Origin: Nocardia sienata NBRC 100364
GTDB taxonomy: Bacteria > Actinomycetota > Actinomycetes > Mycobacteriales > Mycobacteriaceae
Assembly: GCF_001613205.1 (NCBI RefSeq)
Contig: NZ_BDBX01000005.1
Span: 235,382-299,381 of the forward strand
Length of the DNA: 64,000 bases
Direction of reading: 5' to 3'
In this document: positions 46,292 through 55,266 of the stretch, piece after piece
How positions within the stretch are numbered: position 1 is the first letter of the stretch
Layout of the letters: every line of letters begins with the position of its first letter
Position numbers and translations under genes: made by a program
The notes under the pieces: generated by a model
The model's database searches: none
What the model saw: the letters and a program-made list of their open reading frames with translations, nothing else
Told to the model about the DNA's origin: nothing

Positions 46292-47581
46292 GTGTGCGCG
46301 GTGAGCCGGTTCGGTTCCTTCGGAACCTTCCCACTGTCCGTACGCCTCCTGCTGGGCAATCATCTGCTCGGGAATATCGGCTTCTACATGCTGATACCGT
46401 TCCTGGCCGACTATCTGCTCAGCGACCTCGCGCTCTCCGCGGCCGTGGTCGGGGTGGTACTGGGTGTCCGCAACCTCAGCCAGCAGGGGCTGTTCCTGGT
46501 CGGCGGGGCCGCCTCGGACCGGCTCGGCGCCCGCGGTGTCATCATCGTGGGGGCCGCGATCCGGGCCGCGGGATTCGCTCTGTTCGCGGTCGGCGGTTCG
46601 CTGCCGGTGGTACTGCTCGCCTCCGTACTCACCGGGTTCGCCGGAGCACTGTTCAATCCCGCGGTTCGGGCGTATATCGCTCGTGACAGCGGCGACCGAT
46701 CGGCGCAGGCCTTCGCCCTGTTCAACGTGATAGGGAATACCGGCTCGGCGGTCGGACCGCTGGTCGGTGTGCTCTTGATGGGCGCGGGTTTCCGGCTCAG
46801 CGCAATCGTCGCCGCGGCCGTGTTCGCGATACTGACCGTCGCCCAGCTGGCACTGCTGCCCGCGCACCCCGTCCCGGCCCGCCGGACCACTCTGATCACG
46901 GATCTGGGCCGGCTGTTCACCGATCGCGCCTTCTGGGGCTTCGCCGCGGCCCTCATGGGAATGTTCGCGTTGCAGAGTCAGATCTACTTTCTTTTCACTG
47001 TGCAAGCGCGGCACCTCGCCGGGCCGAAAGCGGTGGCCGCGCTGTTCCTGGTGGAAACGGTCGCGGTACTGGTATGCCAGGTGCCGATCACCCGCGCGCT
47101 GAGCAACCGGCCCGACCGCGGGCCGGCGATGGCGGCCGGGATGGCGGTGTCGGGTGCCGCGTTCCTGGTACCTCCGCTGGCAGCGCTCTGGCCGGTGCCT
47201 GCGGGGGCCGGGCCGGTCGAGGTGACGATCCGCCTGCTGCCGGTGCCGGCCGGCGCCGTCGTCCTCGCGATCGGGGTGGCGATGGTCCAGCCCTTCGTCA
47301 ACGAAGCCGTTCCGCGTTTCGCCGGCGAGGCGCTCACGGGGACCTATTTCGGCGCTTTCTATCTGGTTTCGGGAGTTTTCACGGTGGCGACCACCTCCGG
47401 GCTGGGCGCACTGGTCGACCGGTACGGCGGCCCGTTCGCCTGGGCCCCGGCCGGGTGCTGCGCGGCGATCGGCGGCACGTCGGCGGTCGGGGTTCTCGTA
47501 CTGCGCGGGCGCGGGCTGCTGCCCGCCGCCGGGACCGCACTGCCCGTGGCACCGAAGACGAAAGGTGGTACCGCAGAATGA
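46292..47581 (+). CDS. MFS transporter of the Zur-box cassette
   Basis: The 429-residue protein (GTG 46292; GTG 46301 also possible) has 12 predicted helices. Its sequence LLGNIGFYMLIPFLADYLLSDLALSAAVVGVVLGVRNLSQQGLF parallels the MFS of the upstream cassette. Motif A-like GGAASDRLGARG is present. It is the first gene of a five-gene operon (MFS, ATPase, permease, binding protein, GNAT). Export of a metallophore is a plausible role; no biosynthetic genes lie nearby. Confidence 0.85.
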   Translation: MCAVSRFGSFGTFPLSVRLLLGNHLLGNIGFYMLIPFLADYLLSDLALSAAVVGVVLGVRNLSQQGLFLVGGAASDRLGARGVIIVGAAIRAAGFALFAVGGSLPVVLLASVLTGFAGALFNPAVRAYIARDSGDRSAQAFALFNVIGNTGSAVGPLVGVLLMGAGFRLSAIVAAAVFAILTVAQLALLPAHPVPARRTTLITDLGRLFTDRAFWGFAAALMGMFALQSQIYFLFTVQARHLAGPKAVAALFLVETVAVLVCQVPITRALSNRPDRGPAMAAGMAVSGAAFLVPPLAALWPVPAGAGPVEVTIRLLPVPAGAVVLAIGVAMVQPFVNEAVPRFAGEALTGTYFGAFYLVSGVFTVATTSGLGALVDRYGGPFAWAPAGCCAAIGGTSAVGVLVLRGRGLLPAAGTALPVAPKTKGGTAE

Positions 47582-47609
47582 TATTCGCAACTATCGAGGC
47601 GGTCCGGAG

Positions 47610-48428
47610 ATGATCAGCGCCGCCGGTATCACGTTCTCCTACGCGGGAGGCCTCGTCCTCGACGACATCGATCTGGTCGTGGCACAGGGCAGCACCGTCG
47701 GGCTCATCGGCCCGAACGGATCGGGTAAATCGACCCTGCTCCGGACGATATACCGGGCGCTGCGCCCACATTCCGGTGTCGTAGGTATCGACGACATCCC
47801 GGTCGAGACATTGCGCGGCCGGGCCCTCGCCTCCCGCCTCGCGGTGGTGGCTCAAGAGGCACCCCCGGAGACCCCGGCCACTGTCACCGACACCGTCCTC
47901 CTGGGCCGCGCCCCGTGGGCCCATTCGCTACGCGGCTATTCACGCGAGGACCGCATCGCGGCGGCGGCCGCCCTCGAGCGGGTCGGCGCCCGGCATCTGG
48001 CCGACCGGCCCGTCGCCCAGCTCTCCGGTGGGGAGCGCCAGCGGGTCCTGATCGCCCGCGCGCTCGCCCAGCAGGCCGACCACCTGCTGCTGGACGAACC
48101 CACCAACCACCTGGATATCGGTTACCAGCACGAGTTGCTCGAGCTGGTCGGCGAATTGACCGCCACCACTTTGGTGGTGCTACACGACCTGAACCTGGCA
48201 GCCCGCTATTGCGACACACTCGTGCTGCTGCGTCGCGGCCGGGTGGCCGCCGCGGGCCCGGTCGACCAGGTACTGACCCCGGAGATCATCGAACCCGTAT
48301 ACGGAGTACGCGTCCAACGCTGTACCGCGTTCGGCGAAACCCAGCTGCTCTTCGGTCCGCGCGAGCGGCAGGGCGCCGCGAACTCGGTCGAACGCAACGG
48401 CATACAGGGACAGGCGGTCAGCGGATGA
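47610..48428 (+). CDS. FecE/FepC-type ABC ATPase
   Basis: The 272-residue ATPase starts at ATG 47610, ten bases after GAGG. Walker A is GPNGSGKST, the signature is LSGGERQRVLIARAL, DEPTNHLD follows, and LHDLNLAARYCD holds the switch His. It overlaps the permease gene by four bases (ATGA). It powers the second metallophore-type importer. Confidence 0.95.
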   Translation: MISAAGITFSYAGGLVLDDIDLVVAQGSTVGLIGPNGSGKSTLLRTIYRALRPHSGVVGIDDIPVETLRGRALASRLAVVAQEAPPETPATVTDTVLLGRAPWAHSLRGYSREDRIAAAAALERVGARHLADRPVAQLSGGERQRVLIARALAQQADHLLLDEPTNHLDIGYQHELLELVGELTATTLVVLHDLNLAARYCDTLVLLRRGRVAAAGPVDQVLTPEIIEPVYGVRVQRCTAFGETQLLFGPRERQGAANSVERNGIQGQAVSG

Positions 48429-49504
48429 CGGCCACCCTGCCCAGCGGCGATACCGTCGACGACCTCGGACATGCGCGCGACCGGGTCCGGATGCTGTGGT
48501 GGCTGGGAGGCTTCGGTCTGACACTGGTGCTGGTAGTTGTGATCGCCACCGGGCTCGGCCCGGTACCGGTTCCGCCGCTCACGGTGGCGCGCATCATCGG
48601 ACACCACACCGTGGGTGTACCCGCGAACGCGGACTGGACCACGGCACAGGATTCGATCGTGTGGCTGGTACGGGTTCCCCGGGTGTTGCTCGGTACGCTG
48701 GTCGGCGCCGCCCTCGCGGTGGCGGGGGCCGTATTGCAGACCCTGGTCCGCAATGTGCTGGCCGATCCGCATATTCTCGGCGTCACCTCCGGCGCGTCCA
48801 CCGGCGCGGCGGTCTCCTTGCTCTTCGGCGGATCCGTGGCCGCCGGAGCGCTCGCCGCGAGCGCGTTCACCGGAGCCGTAGTGGCGACCGCACTGCTTTT
48901 CGCGATCGCTCACCTCAACGGGCAGATGACGTCACTGCGGCTGCTGCTCGGCGGGGTCACCATCGGCTATCTCTTCTCCGCCGCGACCAGTTTCCTGATC
49001 TTCGCCTCCGACGATCAGGAGGGCGCACGCACCGTACTGTTCTGGCTGCTGGGCTCGCTGGGCTCGGCGGCCTGGCCGTCGGTGGCGACGACCACGACGG
49101 TGACCGTCGCCGCGATCGCCGCTCTCGTACTACTCGCCACCCGATTGGACATGCTTGCCGCCGGGGACGATACCGCCCGCGCGCTCGGCCTGTCCCCCGG
49201 GCGATTGCGCATGATCGTCCTCGCGATCGTGGCCCTGGCCATCGGTGGTGTGGTCGCCGTCGCGGGGGCGATCGGGTTCGTGGGCCTGATCGTCCCGCAC
49301 GTCGCCCGGCTGTGTGTCGGCGCCGGGCACCGGCGTCTACTGCCCCTGTCCGCTCTGCTCGGCGCGCTGTTCCTGGTGGTGGCCGATGTGGTGGCCCGGC
49401 TCGCCTTCGCACCGCGTGAACTGCCACTGGGCATTGTCACCGCGGTGGTCGGCGCACCGCTGCTCCTCGTCCTGGTGCGCCGGTTCCGGCAAACGCCGCA
49501 CTGA
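48425..49504 (+). CDS. FecCD-type ABC permease
   Basis: The 359-residue permease has about ten helices. Family blocks are RVPRVLLGTLVGAALAVAGAVLQTLVRNVLADPHILGVTSGAS and GAIGFVGLIVPHVARLCVG. ATG 48425 overlaps the ATPase stop. It pairs with the binding protein immediately downstream. Its relation to the permease of the first cassette is clear by eye, but it is not a recent duplicate. Confidence 0.95.
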   Translation: MTATLPSGDTVDDLGHARDRVRMLWWLGGFGLTLVLVVVIATGLGPVPVPPLTVARIIGHHTVGVPANADWTTAQDSIVWLVRVPRVLLGTLVGAALAVAGAVLQTLVRNVLADPHILGVTSGASTGAAVSLLFGGSVAAGALAASAFTGAVVATALLFAIAHLNGQMTSLRLLLGGVTIGYLFSAATSFLIFASDDQEGARTVLFWLLGSLGSAAWPSVATTTTVTVAAIAALVLLATRLDMLAAGDDTARALGLSPGRLRMIVLAIVALAIGGVVAVAGAIGFVGLIVPHVARLCVGAGHRRLLPLSALLGALFLVVADVVARLAFAPRELPLGIVTAVVGAPLLLVLVRRFRQTPH

Positions 49505-49530
49505 CCCCTTACGAAAGGAAACTCACCACA

Positions 49531-50505
49531 GTGTTCACTCAATTACCCAGCGGCGCACGCCTGGCTCTACCCGGTGTCGCATTGCTCGCCACCGCGCTCC
49601 TGGCCGGGTGTGGCGGCCCATCGGCCGAACCCGGCTCCACCGCGGTCGGCTTCCCGATGACCATCTCCAGCTGCGGCCGCGATGTCACCATCGCCGCCTC
49701 CCCGCAACGAGCCGTCACCGTCGGCTCCGTCGCCGCACCGTTGATCGCCGCCGCCGGGGCCGCCGACCGGATCGTCACCCGGACCTTCGAGACCGCGCCG
49801 TTCCCCGGCGAATACGCAGACGAGCTGGCCGGTATCGAGACGACCTCCCGCACCGGTGAGATCGCCCGCGAAGAGATCATCGCCCGGAGCCCCGATATCG
49901 TCGTCAGCTTCGAGGGCGCGGCCGTCACCGCCGACGATCTCGCCCAGGTGAACATCCCGCTGCTCGTCACCCGGGGCTACTGCCGAGACGCGGCGGGCAG
50001 CTTCGACGATATCTTCGCCGACATCGAGCTCTACGGGGAGCTTTTCGGAACCAGCGCAGTGGCGAACGCCGAGGTCACATCGTTGCGGCAACGCGTCGAC
50101 ACCGTGGCCGACCGCCACACGGCACAGACCCCGCTACGAGCCGCCGCGCTGATCGTCTCCCGCGACGGCACCAAGATCAGCGCCTACGGCAGCACCAGCA
50201 CCGTCTCGAACCAGATGCGAATACTCGGTCTGGACAATGTCTTCGGCGACAACGCGACCCGTTACTCCGAAATCAACACCGAAGCTCTGATCGACCGGGA
50301 CCCGGACATCGTCGTATTGCTCACCCAAGGCGACCAGACCCCCGAGTCCGCCCGGCAAGCCCTGCGCGACCGTCCCGAACTCGCCCACCTGCGGGCCCTC
50401 CGGGACAACCGCGTGATCGTCGTGCCCTTCGGCTACACCGGTCCGGGCCCGGTCGCCGTGGAAGGTCTCGAAGTACTCGACCGTGAGCTGGGAGCACTGC
50501 GATGA
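49531..50505 (+). CDS. Metallophore-type ABC substrate-binding lipoprotein
   Basis: GTG 49531 follows AAAGGAAA and gives 324 residues. The signal peptide ends in the lipobox LLAGC. The mature protein has the FepB/BtuF-like pattern PMTISSCGRDVTIAASPQRAVTVGSVAAPLIAAAGAADRI and DRDPDIVVLLTQGD. It delivers a chelated metal to the permease. Its stop overlaps the GNAT start (ATGA). The metal is uncertain; the Zur-like box favours zinc. Confidence 0.92.
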   Translation: MFTQLPSGARLALPGVALLATALLAGCGGPSAEPGSTAVGFPMTISSCGRDVTIAASPQRAVTVGSVAAPLIAAAGAADRIVTRTFETAPFPGEYADELAGIETTSRTGEIAREEIIARSPDIVVSFEGAAVTADDLAQVNIPLLVTRGYCRDAAGSFDDIFADIELYGELFGTSAVANAEVTSLRQRVDTVADRHTAQTPLRAAALIVSRDGTKISAYGSTSTVSNQMRILGLDNVFGDNATRYSEINTEALIDRDPDIVVLLTQGDQTPESARQALRDRPELAHLRALRDNRVIVVPFGYTGPGPVAVEGLEVLDRELGALR

Positions 50506-51056
50506 CCGTATCCCTCACCACCGGCCACCGGATCCGGCTCGCCGGCGAAGACGACCTCCCCGGGGCGCGCAGCGTAATGCTCGACACCTTCTACCAGGTG
50601 TTCGATATCGGATATCTTCCCGAACACCACACCGATGTCATCGACCCGGCGACCACCTACCTGCGCCACCCCCACAACCGGCTGTGGGTCGCCGAACACG
50701 AGGGGCGCATCGTCGCCACCACTGCTATCCGGGCACAGGGTCCGCGCCACCCACCTCATCCGAAGTGGCTCACCGAGCAGTACCCGGATTCCCGCACCGC
50801 CCAATTGTTCCGTGTCTATGTACGCCCCGAGCACCAGCGGCGCGGACTCGCCAACCGCCTGGTGACCGCCGCGATCGAATATGTCACCGCGTCCCCGCGT
50901 TTCGACCGCCTCTATCTGCACACCGACGCCAGAACCCCGGGCGCCCTGGCATTCTGGCTCAACCACGGCGACGTCGTCCACGACGCCCGCGACGGTGGTA
51001 GCGGATTCCAGACCGTCCACTTGGAGATCCCGCTCCGCGCAGGTCCGGTCCGATAG
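50502..51056 (+). CDS. GNAT family N-acetyltransferase
   Basis: The 184-residue acetyltransferase has the acetyl-CoA motif A in LFRVYVRPEHQRRGLANRLVTAAIEY. The later ARTPGALAFWLNHGDVVH is the usual motif B region. It overlaps the binding-protein gene and is the last gene of the Zur-box operon. It might modify the imported ligand or its carrier, but the substrate cannot be deduced. The cytosol is the expected location. Confidence 0.9.
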   Translation: MTVSLTTGHRIRLAGEDDLPGARSVMLDTFYQVFDIGYLPEHHTDVIDPATTYLRHPHNRLWVAEHEGRIVATTAIRAQGPRHPPHPKWLTEQYPDSRTAQLFRVYVRPEHQRRGLANRLVTAAIEYVTASPRFDRLYLHTDARTPGALAFWLNHGDVVHDARDGGSGFQTVHLEIPLRAGPVR

Positions 51057-51091
51057 TCCCGGTACCGGGGTACCGCGCCTTCGGGCAACGG

Positions 51092-51769
51092 CTATCCGGT
51101 CAGCAGGGTGATGCTGGCGGCGACGATCCACCCGATCCAACCGAGCCAGCCCACCAGGCCGATCAGCGCGAGGCGACTGGTCCCCTCGGCATTGTGGGAA
51201 CTGGCCGAGGAAGCGAGGAAGAGCAGTGCGGCGGCGGCGAAGCCGAGCCACTGCTGCCACGGCGGCAGGAAACCGGTTTCGGCGCCGGCGATACCGAAGC
51301 CCAGCAGCGCGATCGCCAGGAAGACCTGGTTGAAGCCGAACAGCACGTTGTGCAGTGCCCACAGACCAGAGGTCGAAACCTGGTCACGGGCGGCCGCGGC
51401 GAGCCCGAACCGCAACGCCTCAACACAGCTGAAGGCGACATTCTGCATCAGGACGCCACCGAATCCCAGCAGTAGCCACATAGTGGGCGCCGCCGGCGAT
51501 TCCCACATCCGCGACGCCATCCCCGCAGCGAAAACCGTGGTGCACAGCCAGGTCAGCGGCGCGGGCACCGAGGGACGTTTCAACGCGTCCCCGACCGCGG
51601 CCAGCGATTCCACCACCTCGTCCATGCGTTGCCCCGACATGGGCAGCGGTAGCCGCGCGCGGAGGTAGATGAGGTTGACCACCACGGCCGTGAGCACGAA
51701 TCCGATTCCGCCCAGACCCGCCGCACTCGATCCGGTCACTGTATCGACCTCCATATTGGTTTTACGCAT
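51092..51769 (-). CDS. Membrane protein divergent from TetR
   Basis: I place the start at ATG 51769 (225 residues); ATG 51754 is also possible. It has five or six hydrophobic segments, including GIGFVLTAVVVNLIYL, PLTWLCTTVFAAGM and LFLASSASSH. The family is not recognised with confidence. The promoter region overlaps the dyad at 51768-51783, so it is probably the main target of the adjacent TetR regulator. Confidence 0.75.
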   Translation of the reverse strand: MRKTNMEVDTVTGSSAAGLGGIGFVLTAVVVNLIYLRARLPLPMSGQRMDEVVESLAAVGDALKRPSVPAPLTWLCTTVFAAGMASRMWESPAAPTMWLLLGFGGVLMQNVAFSCVEALRFGLAAAARDQVSTSGLWALHNVLFGFNQVFLAIALLGFGIAGAETGFLPPWQQWLGFAAAALLFLASSASSHNAEGTSRLALIGLVGWLGWIGWIVAASITLLTG

Positions 51770-51783
51770 ATTATTTTGAATAT
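51768..51783. promoter_or_regulatory. AT-rich dyad between membrane protein and tetR
   Basis: ATATT-N6-AATAT lies in an AT-rich island exactly at the start of the leftward gene and 26 bases before the TetR GTG. It is the candidate operator of this TetR. On the minus strand TATATT could be a -10 element giving a nearly leaderless transcript. Confidence 0.4.
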
Positions 51784-51808
51784 AGGTAGGGAAAGATCGG
51801 AGGCGCAA

Positions 51809-52435
51809 GTGAACAGTTCACCACCACGCCGCGGCTACGACTCGCTGCGGCGGCAGGCCCAAGCGCATCGGACGCGGGCGGAGATCGCCGAGGCGGCTCG
51901 TCGCCTGTTCGTCACGCGAGGCTGGGGGCCGACGACCGTGCGGGAAGTAGCCCAGGAGGCGGGGGTGTCGGTACCGACGGTCTATGCCGCATACGGAAAC
52001 AAGACCGGACTGGTGTGGGCGCTGGTGGAGGCGGCCGACCTACCGGCCGACCCCGCCCGGCTGCTGGGCGAGCTGGAGTCGGCGGCCGAACCCGCGCGGC
52101 AACTCGCCGCGATGGCCGGTTACGACCGCAGACTCTTCGAACGCTCCGGTGACCTCATCGGATTGATCCGCGAGGCCGGCCGCACCGAGCCCGACCTGGC
52201 CACCCTCTACACACAGGTCCGCCGCGCCGCCGACCGCATCCGCGAGGAGGTGTTCTCGAGCTGGCCCGCCGGCACGTTCCGCGCCGAGGTGGATCTGCCC
52301 ACCGCCGTCGACACCTACGCCGCCCTGTGCAATATCGACGTCTACACCGTGCTCACCCGCGAACGCGGCTGGCCCCCTGAACGGGTCGAACAGTGGTGGG
52401 GACATGCGCTCGCCCGCCAACTGCTGGACCGATGA
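51809..52435 (+). CDS. TetR family transcriptional regulator
   Basis: GTG 51809 follows GGAGG at a good distance, giving 208 residues; an upstream TTG is unlikely. The HTH reads RAEIAEAARRLFVTRGWGPTTVREVAQEAGVSVPTVYAAYGNKTGLVWALVE. It is divergent from the membrane protein gene. Its stop overlaps a 35-codon frame that seems to be a truncated neighbour. Confidence 0.9.
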   Translation: MNSSPPRRGYDSLRRQAQAHRTRAEIAEAARRLFVTRGWGPTTVREVAQEAGVSVPTVYAAYGNKTGLVWALVEAADLPADPARLLGELESAAEPARQLAAMAGYDRRLFERSGDLIGLIREAGRTEPDLATLYTQVRRAADRIREEVFSSWPAGTFRAEVDLPTAVDTYAALCNIDVYTVLTRERGWPPERVEQWWGHALARQLLDR

Positions 52436-52539
52436 CCGCGCCCCTTTCCCCCGCGATCACCACCTCGGTCGCCACCGCGCAGACGATTGCCGACGCGAAC
52501 CCCGGTCTCTACCAGGTTGTCGGCGAGTACATCCGATAA
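52432..52539 (+). pseudogene. Short 35-codon frame after tetR, possibly a truncated gene
   Basis: ATG 52432 overlaps the TetR stop as ATGA, the usual sign of a coupled second gene. The frame encodes only 35 residues (MTAPLSPAITTSVATAQTIA then DANPGLYQVVGEYIR) and ends at TAA 52537. It also overlaps the tail of the hydrolase gene on the other strand. It could be the stump of a deleted gene or a real small protein. Confidence 0.3.
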
Positions 52540-53389
52540 GCGATGACTTCTGAGCCGTGAAGAAATCACTCAGGGCGCCGGCGATTCGGGCGGGAGCACT
52601 CTCGGTGGGAATATGGTCGGCCCCGGGAATGCGAACGAGCCCGGTATGCGGGATCTCCGCGGCGAACTTCTCGGCGTAGGCGACGCTTTCGAACCTGTCG
52701 TTCTCACCCCAGACCAGCAACTTGGGTGTCGGGCAGCGTCGGAGCGGGGGAACCAGGTCAAGGGTGTAGCGGTTGTCGGCCGCACCCGCCAGCGCCAGCC
52801 AGGAGCGGCGGACCCGCGGGTCGTTCCACGGATCCACGTAGTCGGCGATCAGTTCTTCGGTGGCGGCATCGGCGAGCGCAGACGCCACGGCCTGCCGACG
52901 GGCGTTGCGGAACTCCTCGGCGGTCGTGGCGGCGGCCACCGCCGGGTCGCGGAACCGGGCGACATGCGGTGCGGGCCAGGAGTCGTAGAGCACCGAGTTG
53001 ACCAGCGCGAGACCGGACACCTCCAGCTGGTCGTGGACCAGGAGATGCTGGGCGACGGCGCCGCCGATATCGTGGCCGCCCAGGGCGATCGGTCCGGTGA
53101 TCCCCATCGTGGCCACGAATCGCCGCACCCATTGCGCCAGAGCGGGAACGGTGGCGGTGCCCGTGGTGAGTTCGCCGCCCGAGCGCCCCGAACCGGGAAG
53201 GTCGACCGCGAGGGGCCGTAGACCTGCCGCCGCGAGGCCGTCCAGCACCGGAAGCCACACACGGCTCCAGTAGGTTCCGTGGAGCAGTAGCACGGTGGGC
53301 CCGTCCTGCTCCACGGTCAGATAGCTGGCCGCTTCGCCGTCGACCTCTATCGCGGTCCGCTGTACGCGTGCTGGAACGGTTGCGCTCAT
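52457..53389 (-). CDS. Alpha/beta hydrolase with Asp nucleophile (epoxide hydrolase / dehalogenase-like)
   Basis: ATG 53389 gives 310 residues; the longer upstream frame is Arg/Pro-rich and not used. The oxyanion segment is HGTYWSRVW. The nucleophile elbow is GGHDIGGA, with Asp at the nucleophile position, as in epoxide hydrolases and haloalkane or fluoroacetate dehalogenases rather than esterases. The acid lies near VWGENDRF and the base in GADHIPTES. The last 30 residues after FFTAQKSS are basic and look foreign, which may reflect a deletion at its 3' end near 52540. Confidence 0.85.
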   Translation of the reverse strand: MSATVPARVQRTAIEVDGEAASYLTVEQDGPTVLLLHGTYWSRVWLPVLDGLAAAGLRPLAVDLPGSGRSGGELTTGTATVPALAQWVRRFVATMGITGPIALGGHDIGGAVAQHLLVHDQLEVSGLALVNSVLYDSWPAPHVARFRDPAVAAATTAEEFRNARRQAVASALADAATEELIADYVDPWNDPRVRRSWLALAGAADNRYTLDLVPPLRRCPTPKLLVWGENDRFESVAYAEKFAAEIPHTGLVRIPGADHIPTESAPARIAGALSDFFTAQKSSLIGCTRRQPGRDRGSRRQSSARWRPRW

Positions 53390-53556
53390 GGCTCCACAGT
53401 GGCCTCGACGGCGCCTGTGGGCCAGAGTCCGGAAAGACATCATCGAGTACATTCCTGCCACTGCTTCCGGCCCGGTCGGCAGATCACCGATTGAACCCGC
53501 GACCTCCGGGTACGTCGCATATATACACCAGGACCGAACATTCGGAGGTAGAGATC

Positions 53557-53799
53557 GTGGCGGAAAAGCAGACCGGCCCCCGGGAAGGACTGGAAGGCGT
53601 CGTCGAAGGCGTGAAGGGCAAGGCCAAGGAAGTAGGCGGTACCCTCCTCGACAACAAGGACCTACGCGACGAGGGCATCGCCCAGCAGGACAAGGCCGAA
53701 GCACAGCGCGAGGTCGCCGAGAAAGAAGCCGAAGCCGAGAAGGCCCGCTCCGAAGCCGGCGTACAGGAAGCACGGCAGCGGTCGCATCAGGGACGATAG
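53557..53799 (+). CDS. CsbD-like stress protein
   Basis: GTG 53557 follows GGAGG and gives 80 residues. EGVVEGVKGKAKEVGGTLLDNKDLRDEGIAQQDKAEAQRE is the typical CsbD pattern (KGKxKExxGxxxxxxxLxxEG-like). The tail is a charged helix rich in Lys, Glu and Ala. CsbD-family proteins are small, highly charged and often induced in general stress; their mechanism is unknown. It appears monocistronic. Confidence 0.88.
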   Translation: MAEKQTGPREGLEGVVEGVKGKAKEVGGTLLDNKDLRDEGIAQQDKAEAQREVAEKEAEAEKARSEAGVQEARQRSHQGR

Positions 53800-54060
53800 C
53801 AGCGGTTTCGCCTGTCGTTCCCCGCGCGCGTTCTCAGGTCGCGACAGGCCACCGAAGCCCGCGGCGGTCGTCCGGAGAAGTCCGGGCGGCCGCCGTTTCC
53901 CGTGCCGTACTCGAGCGGTTACGGATACGGATTGGCTGCGAACAGCTGCCACATCCGGTTCAGCATTTCGGTGCGCCGCGTACCCGTCGGCCGGTTATGG
54001 CTGCCACCGTTGTAGACGCGCCACAGCACGGCGGAGGCGATATTCTCCGGGCTTGGCAGC

Positions 54061-54264
54061 TCAGCGGCGGACGCGACGCCAGCTCCAGGACCGACCTGTG
54101 GCCCCGGCGCGCGAAGCGGTCCCGAAGCCCGCGAGATGTAGCGCGATCAGCAGCAGTCCGAGGGTGACGAGGGTGCCGCCGGTGATGGAGTCACCGAGGC
54201 TGGCATCCGTCAGATCGAAAAGGAGCGCGAGACCGAACGCGACGGCGGCGGCAATGGCGAGCAC
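54061..54264 (-). CDS. Small membrane protein (two helices)
   Basis: GTG 54264 follows AGGAGG with five bases spacing, giving 67 residues. Two hydrophobic segments (MLAIAAAVAFGLALLF and GGTLVTLGLLLIALHLAG) are joined by a short acidic turn. The C-terminus is basic (SWSWRRVRR). It resembles the many small helical-hairpin membrane proteins of mycolic-acid actinobacteria; no function is known. Confidence 0.65.
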   Translation of the reverse strand: MLAIAAAVAFGLALLFDLTDASLGDSITGGTLVTLGLLLIALHLAGFGTASRAGATGRSWSWRRVRR

Positions 54265-54389
54265 GAGAACCTCCTGATGTTCCACCGGAAGCGACGACAC
54301 CCGAGCGGGTTCGCCGAGTTCCTATGTCGCACATACCCGCAAAATATCCCGGCACACAGCGGTCGCCCGAAACTTCTGAGCGACACCTG

Positions 54390-55124
54390 TTACGCGGTGG
54401 ACTCGCGCGCCCCGAAGCGGACGGCCAACTCGTGCCGCTGCCTCCGGAGGAAGCCCGCATCCACCACCGCTCCGTGTCCGGGCACGTACACCGCGTCCTC
54501 GCCACCGAGCTCGAGCAATCGGTCGAGCGCCGCGGGCCACTGCGCCCCGACGGCGTCCGGCCCGGCCTGCGGCTCGCCCGACTCCTCGACGAGATCGCCG
54601 CAGAACACCACGGTGGGGTCACCGGGTACCACGACCGCCAGATCGTGCGCGGTATGGCCGGGGCCGATACGGACCAGCAGGATCTCGCGACCGGCGCCGC
54701 GCGCCAGGGCGGTCACATCCCGGACGTACTCGCCGGGCCGGACCAGGGCGTCTGCGGCCGCGCGGGCCGCGGCCGCGTCGAGCCCGTTGTGCACGGCGTC
54801 GGCGTACATCTCCTCGCGTCCTTCCCGGTACACCGCCTGCGCGCCATCCGCGGCGAACACCGGGACAGGTCCGAACGCCGCCGCACCGAAGACATGGTCG
54901 AAGTGGGGGTGGGTCAGCACGACACCGGTGACAGCCCGGCCCGCCAGACGCTGTGCCCCCTCCCGTACCCGGGCGCCTTCCTCGGGACTCGACCCGGTAT
55001 CGACCACGAACGCGCAGTCCTCCCCCACGATCAAGCCGACCGTGCAGTCCCACACCGGCAACCGGCACCGACCGACCCCGGCCGCGACCTGCTCCCACCC
55101 CAACGTTTCCCACGTCACCGTCAT
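54390..55124 (-). CDS. Metallo-beta-lactamase-fold hydrolase
   Basis: This 244-residue protein carries the metal motif THPHFDH (HxHxDH) near residue 70. It also has GPGHTAHD, VFCGDLVEESG and VPGHGAVV, in the order of MBL-fold hydrolases with a dinuclear zinc site. It is of the short thioesterase/lactonase-like type, but the substrate is not clear. The start is ATG at 55124. The next gene on the other strand is an efflux pump, with about 140 bases between. Confidence 0.9.
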   Translation of the reverse strand: MTVTWETLGWEQVAAGVGRCRLPVWDCTVGLIVGEDCAFVVDTGSSPEEGARVREGAQRLAGRAVTGVVLTHPHFDHVFGAAAFGPVPVFAADGAQAVYREGREEMYADAVHNGLDAAAARAAADALVRPGEYVRDVTALARGAGREILLVRIGPGHTAHDLAVVVPGDPTVVFCGDLVEESGEPQAGPDAVGAQWPAALDRLLELGGEDAVYVPGHGAVVDAGFLRRQRHELAVRFGARESTA

Positions 55125-55231
55125 ACCGAAACGTTAGCGGCCCGCCCGCCGCGCGGGGACCACCCGAGCGGCACGACCGCCGGCGAACGCCGCCTGTGAC
55201 CGAACGCTCATCGGACAATCCATTCAGTCTC

Positions 55232-55255
55232 TATAACAATCCATATGGACTGTTA
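55232..55255. promoter_or_regulatory. Palindromic operator with -10 element upstream of efflux gene
   Basis: A 22-bp palindrome at 55234-55255 has arms TAACAATCC and GGACTGTTA around the central ATAT, with one mismatched pair. A related half-site, ACAATCCATT, lies upstream at 55215-55224. TATAAC at 55232-55237 fits a -10 element and overlaps the palindrome. Repression by the TetR encoded after the pump is likely. Confidence 0.65.
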
Positions 55256-55266
55256 GGGTGGGAGGA

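Noticed and set aside
45713..47590. 625-codon open frame antisense to the second MFS gene
   Set aside because: It spans two genes and an intergenic region and has no recognisable domain; Arg/Gly/Gln-rich as other shadows.
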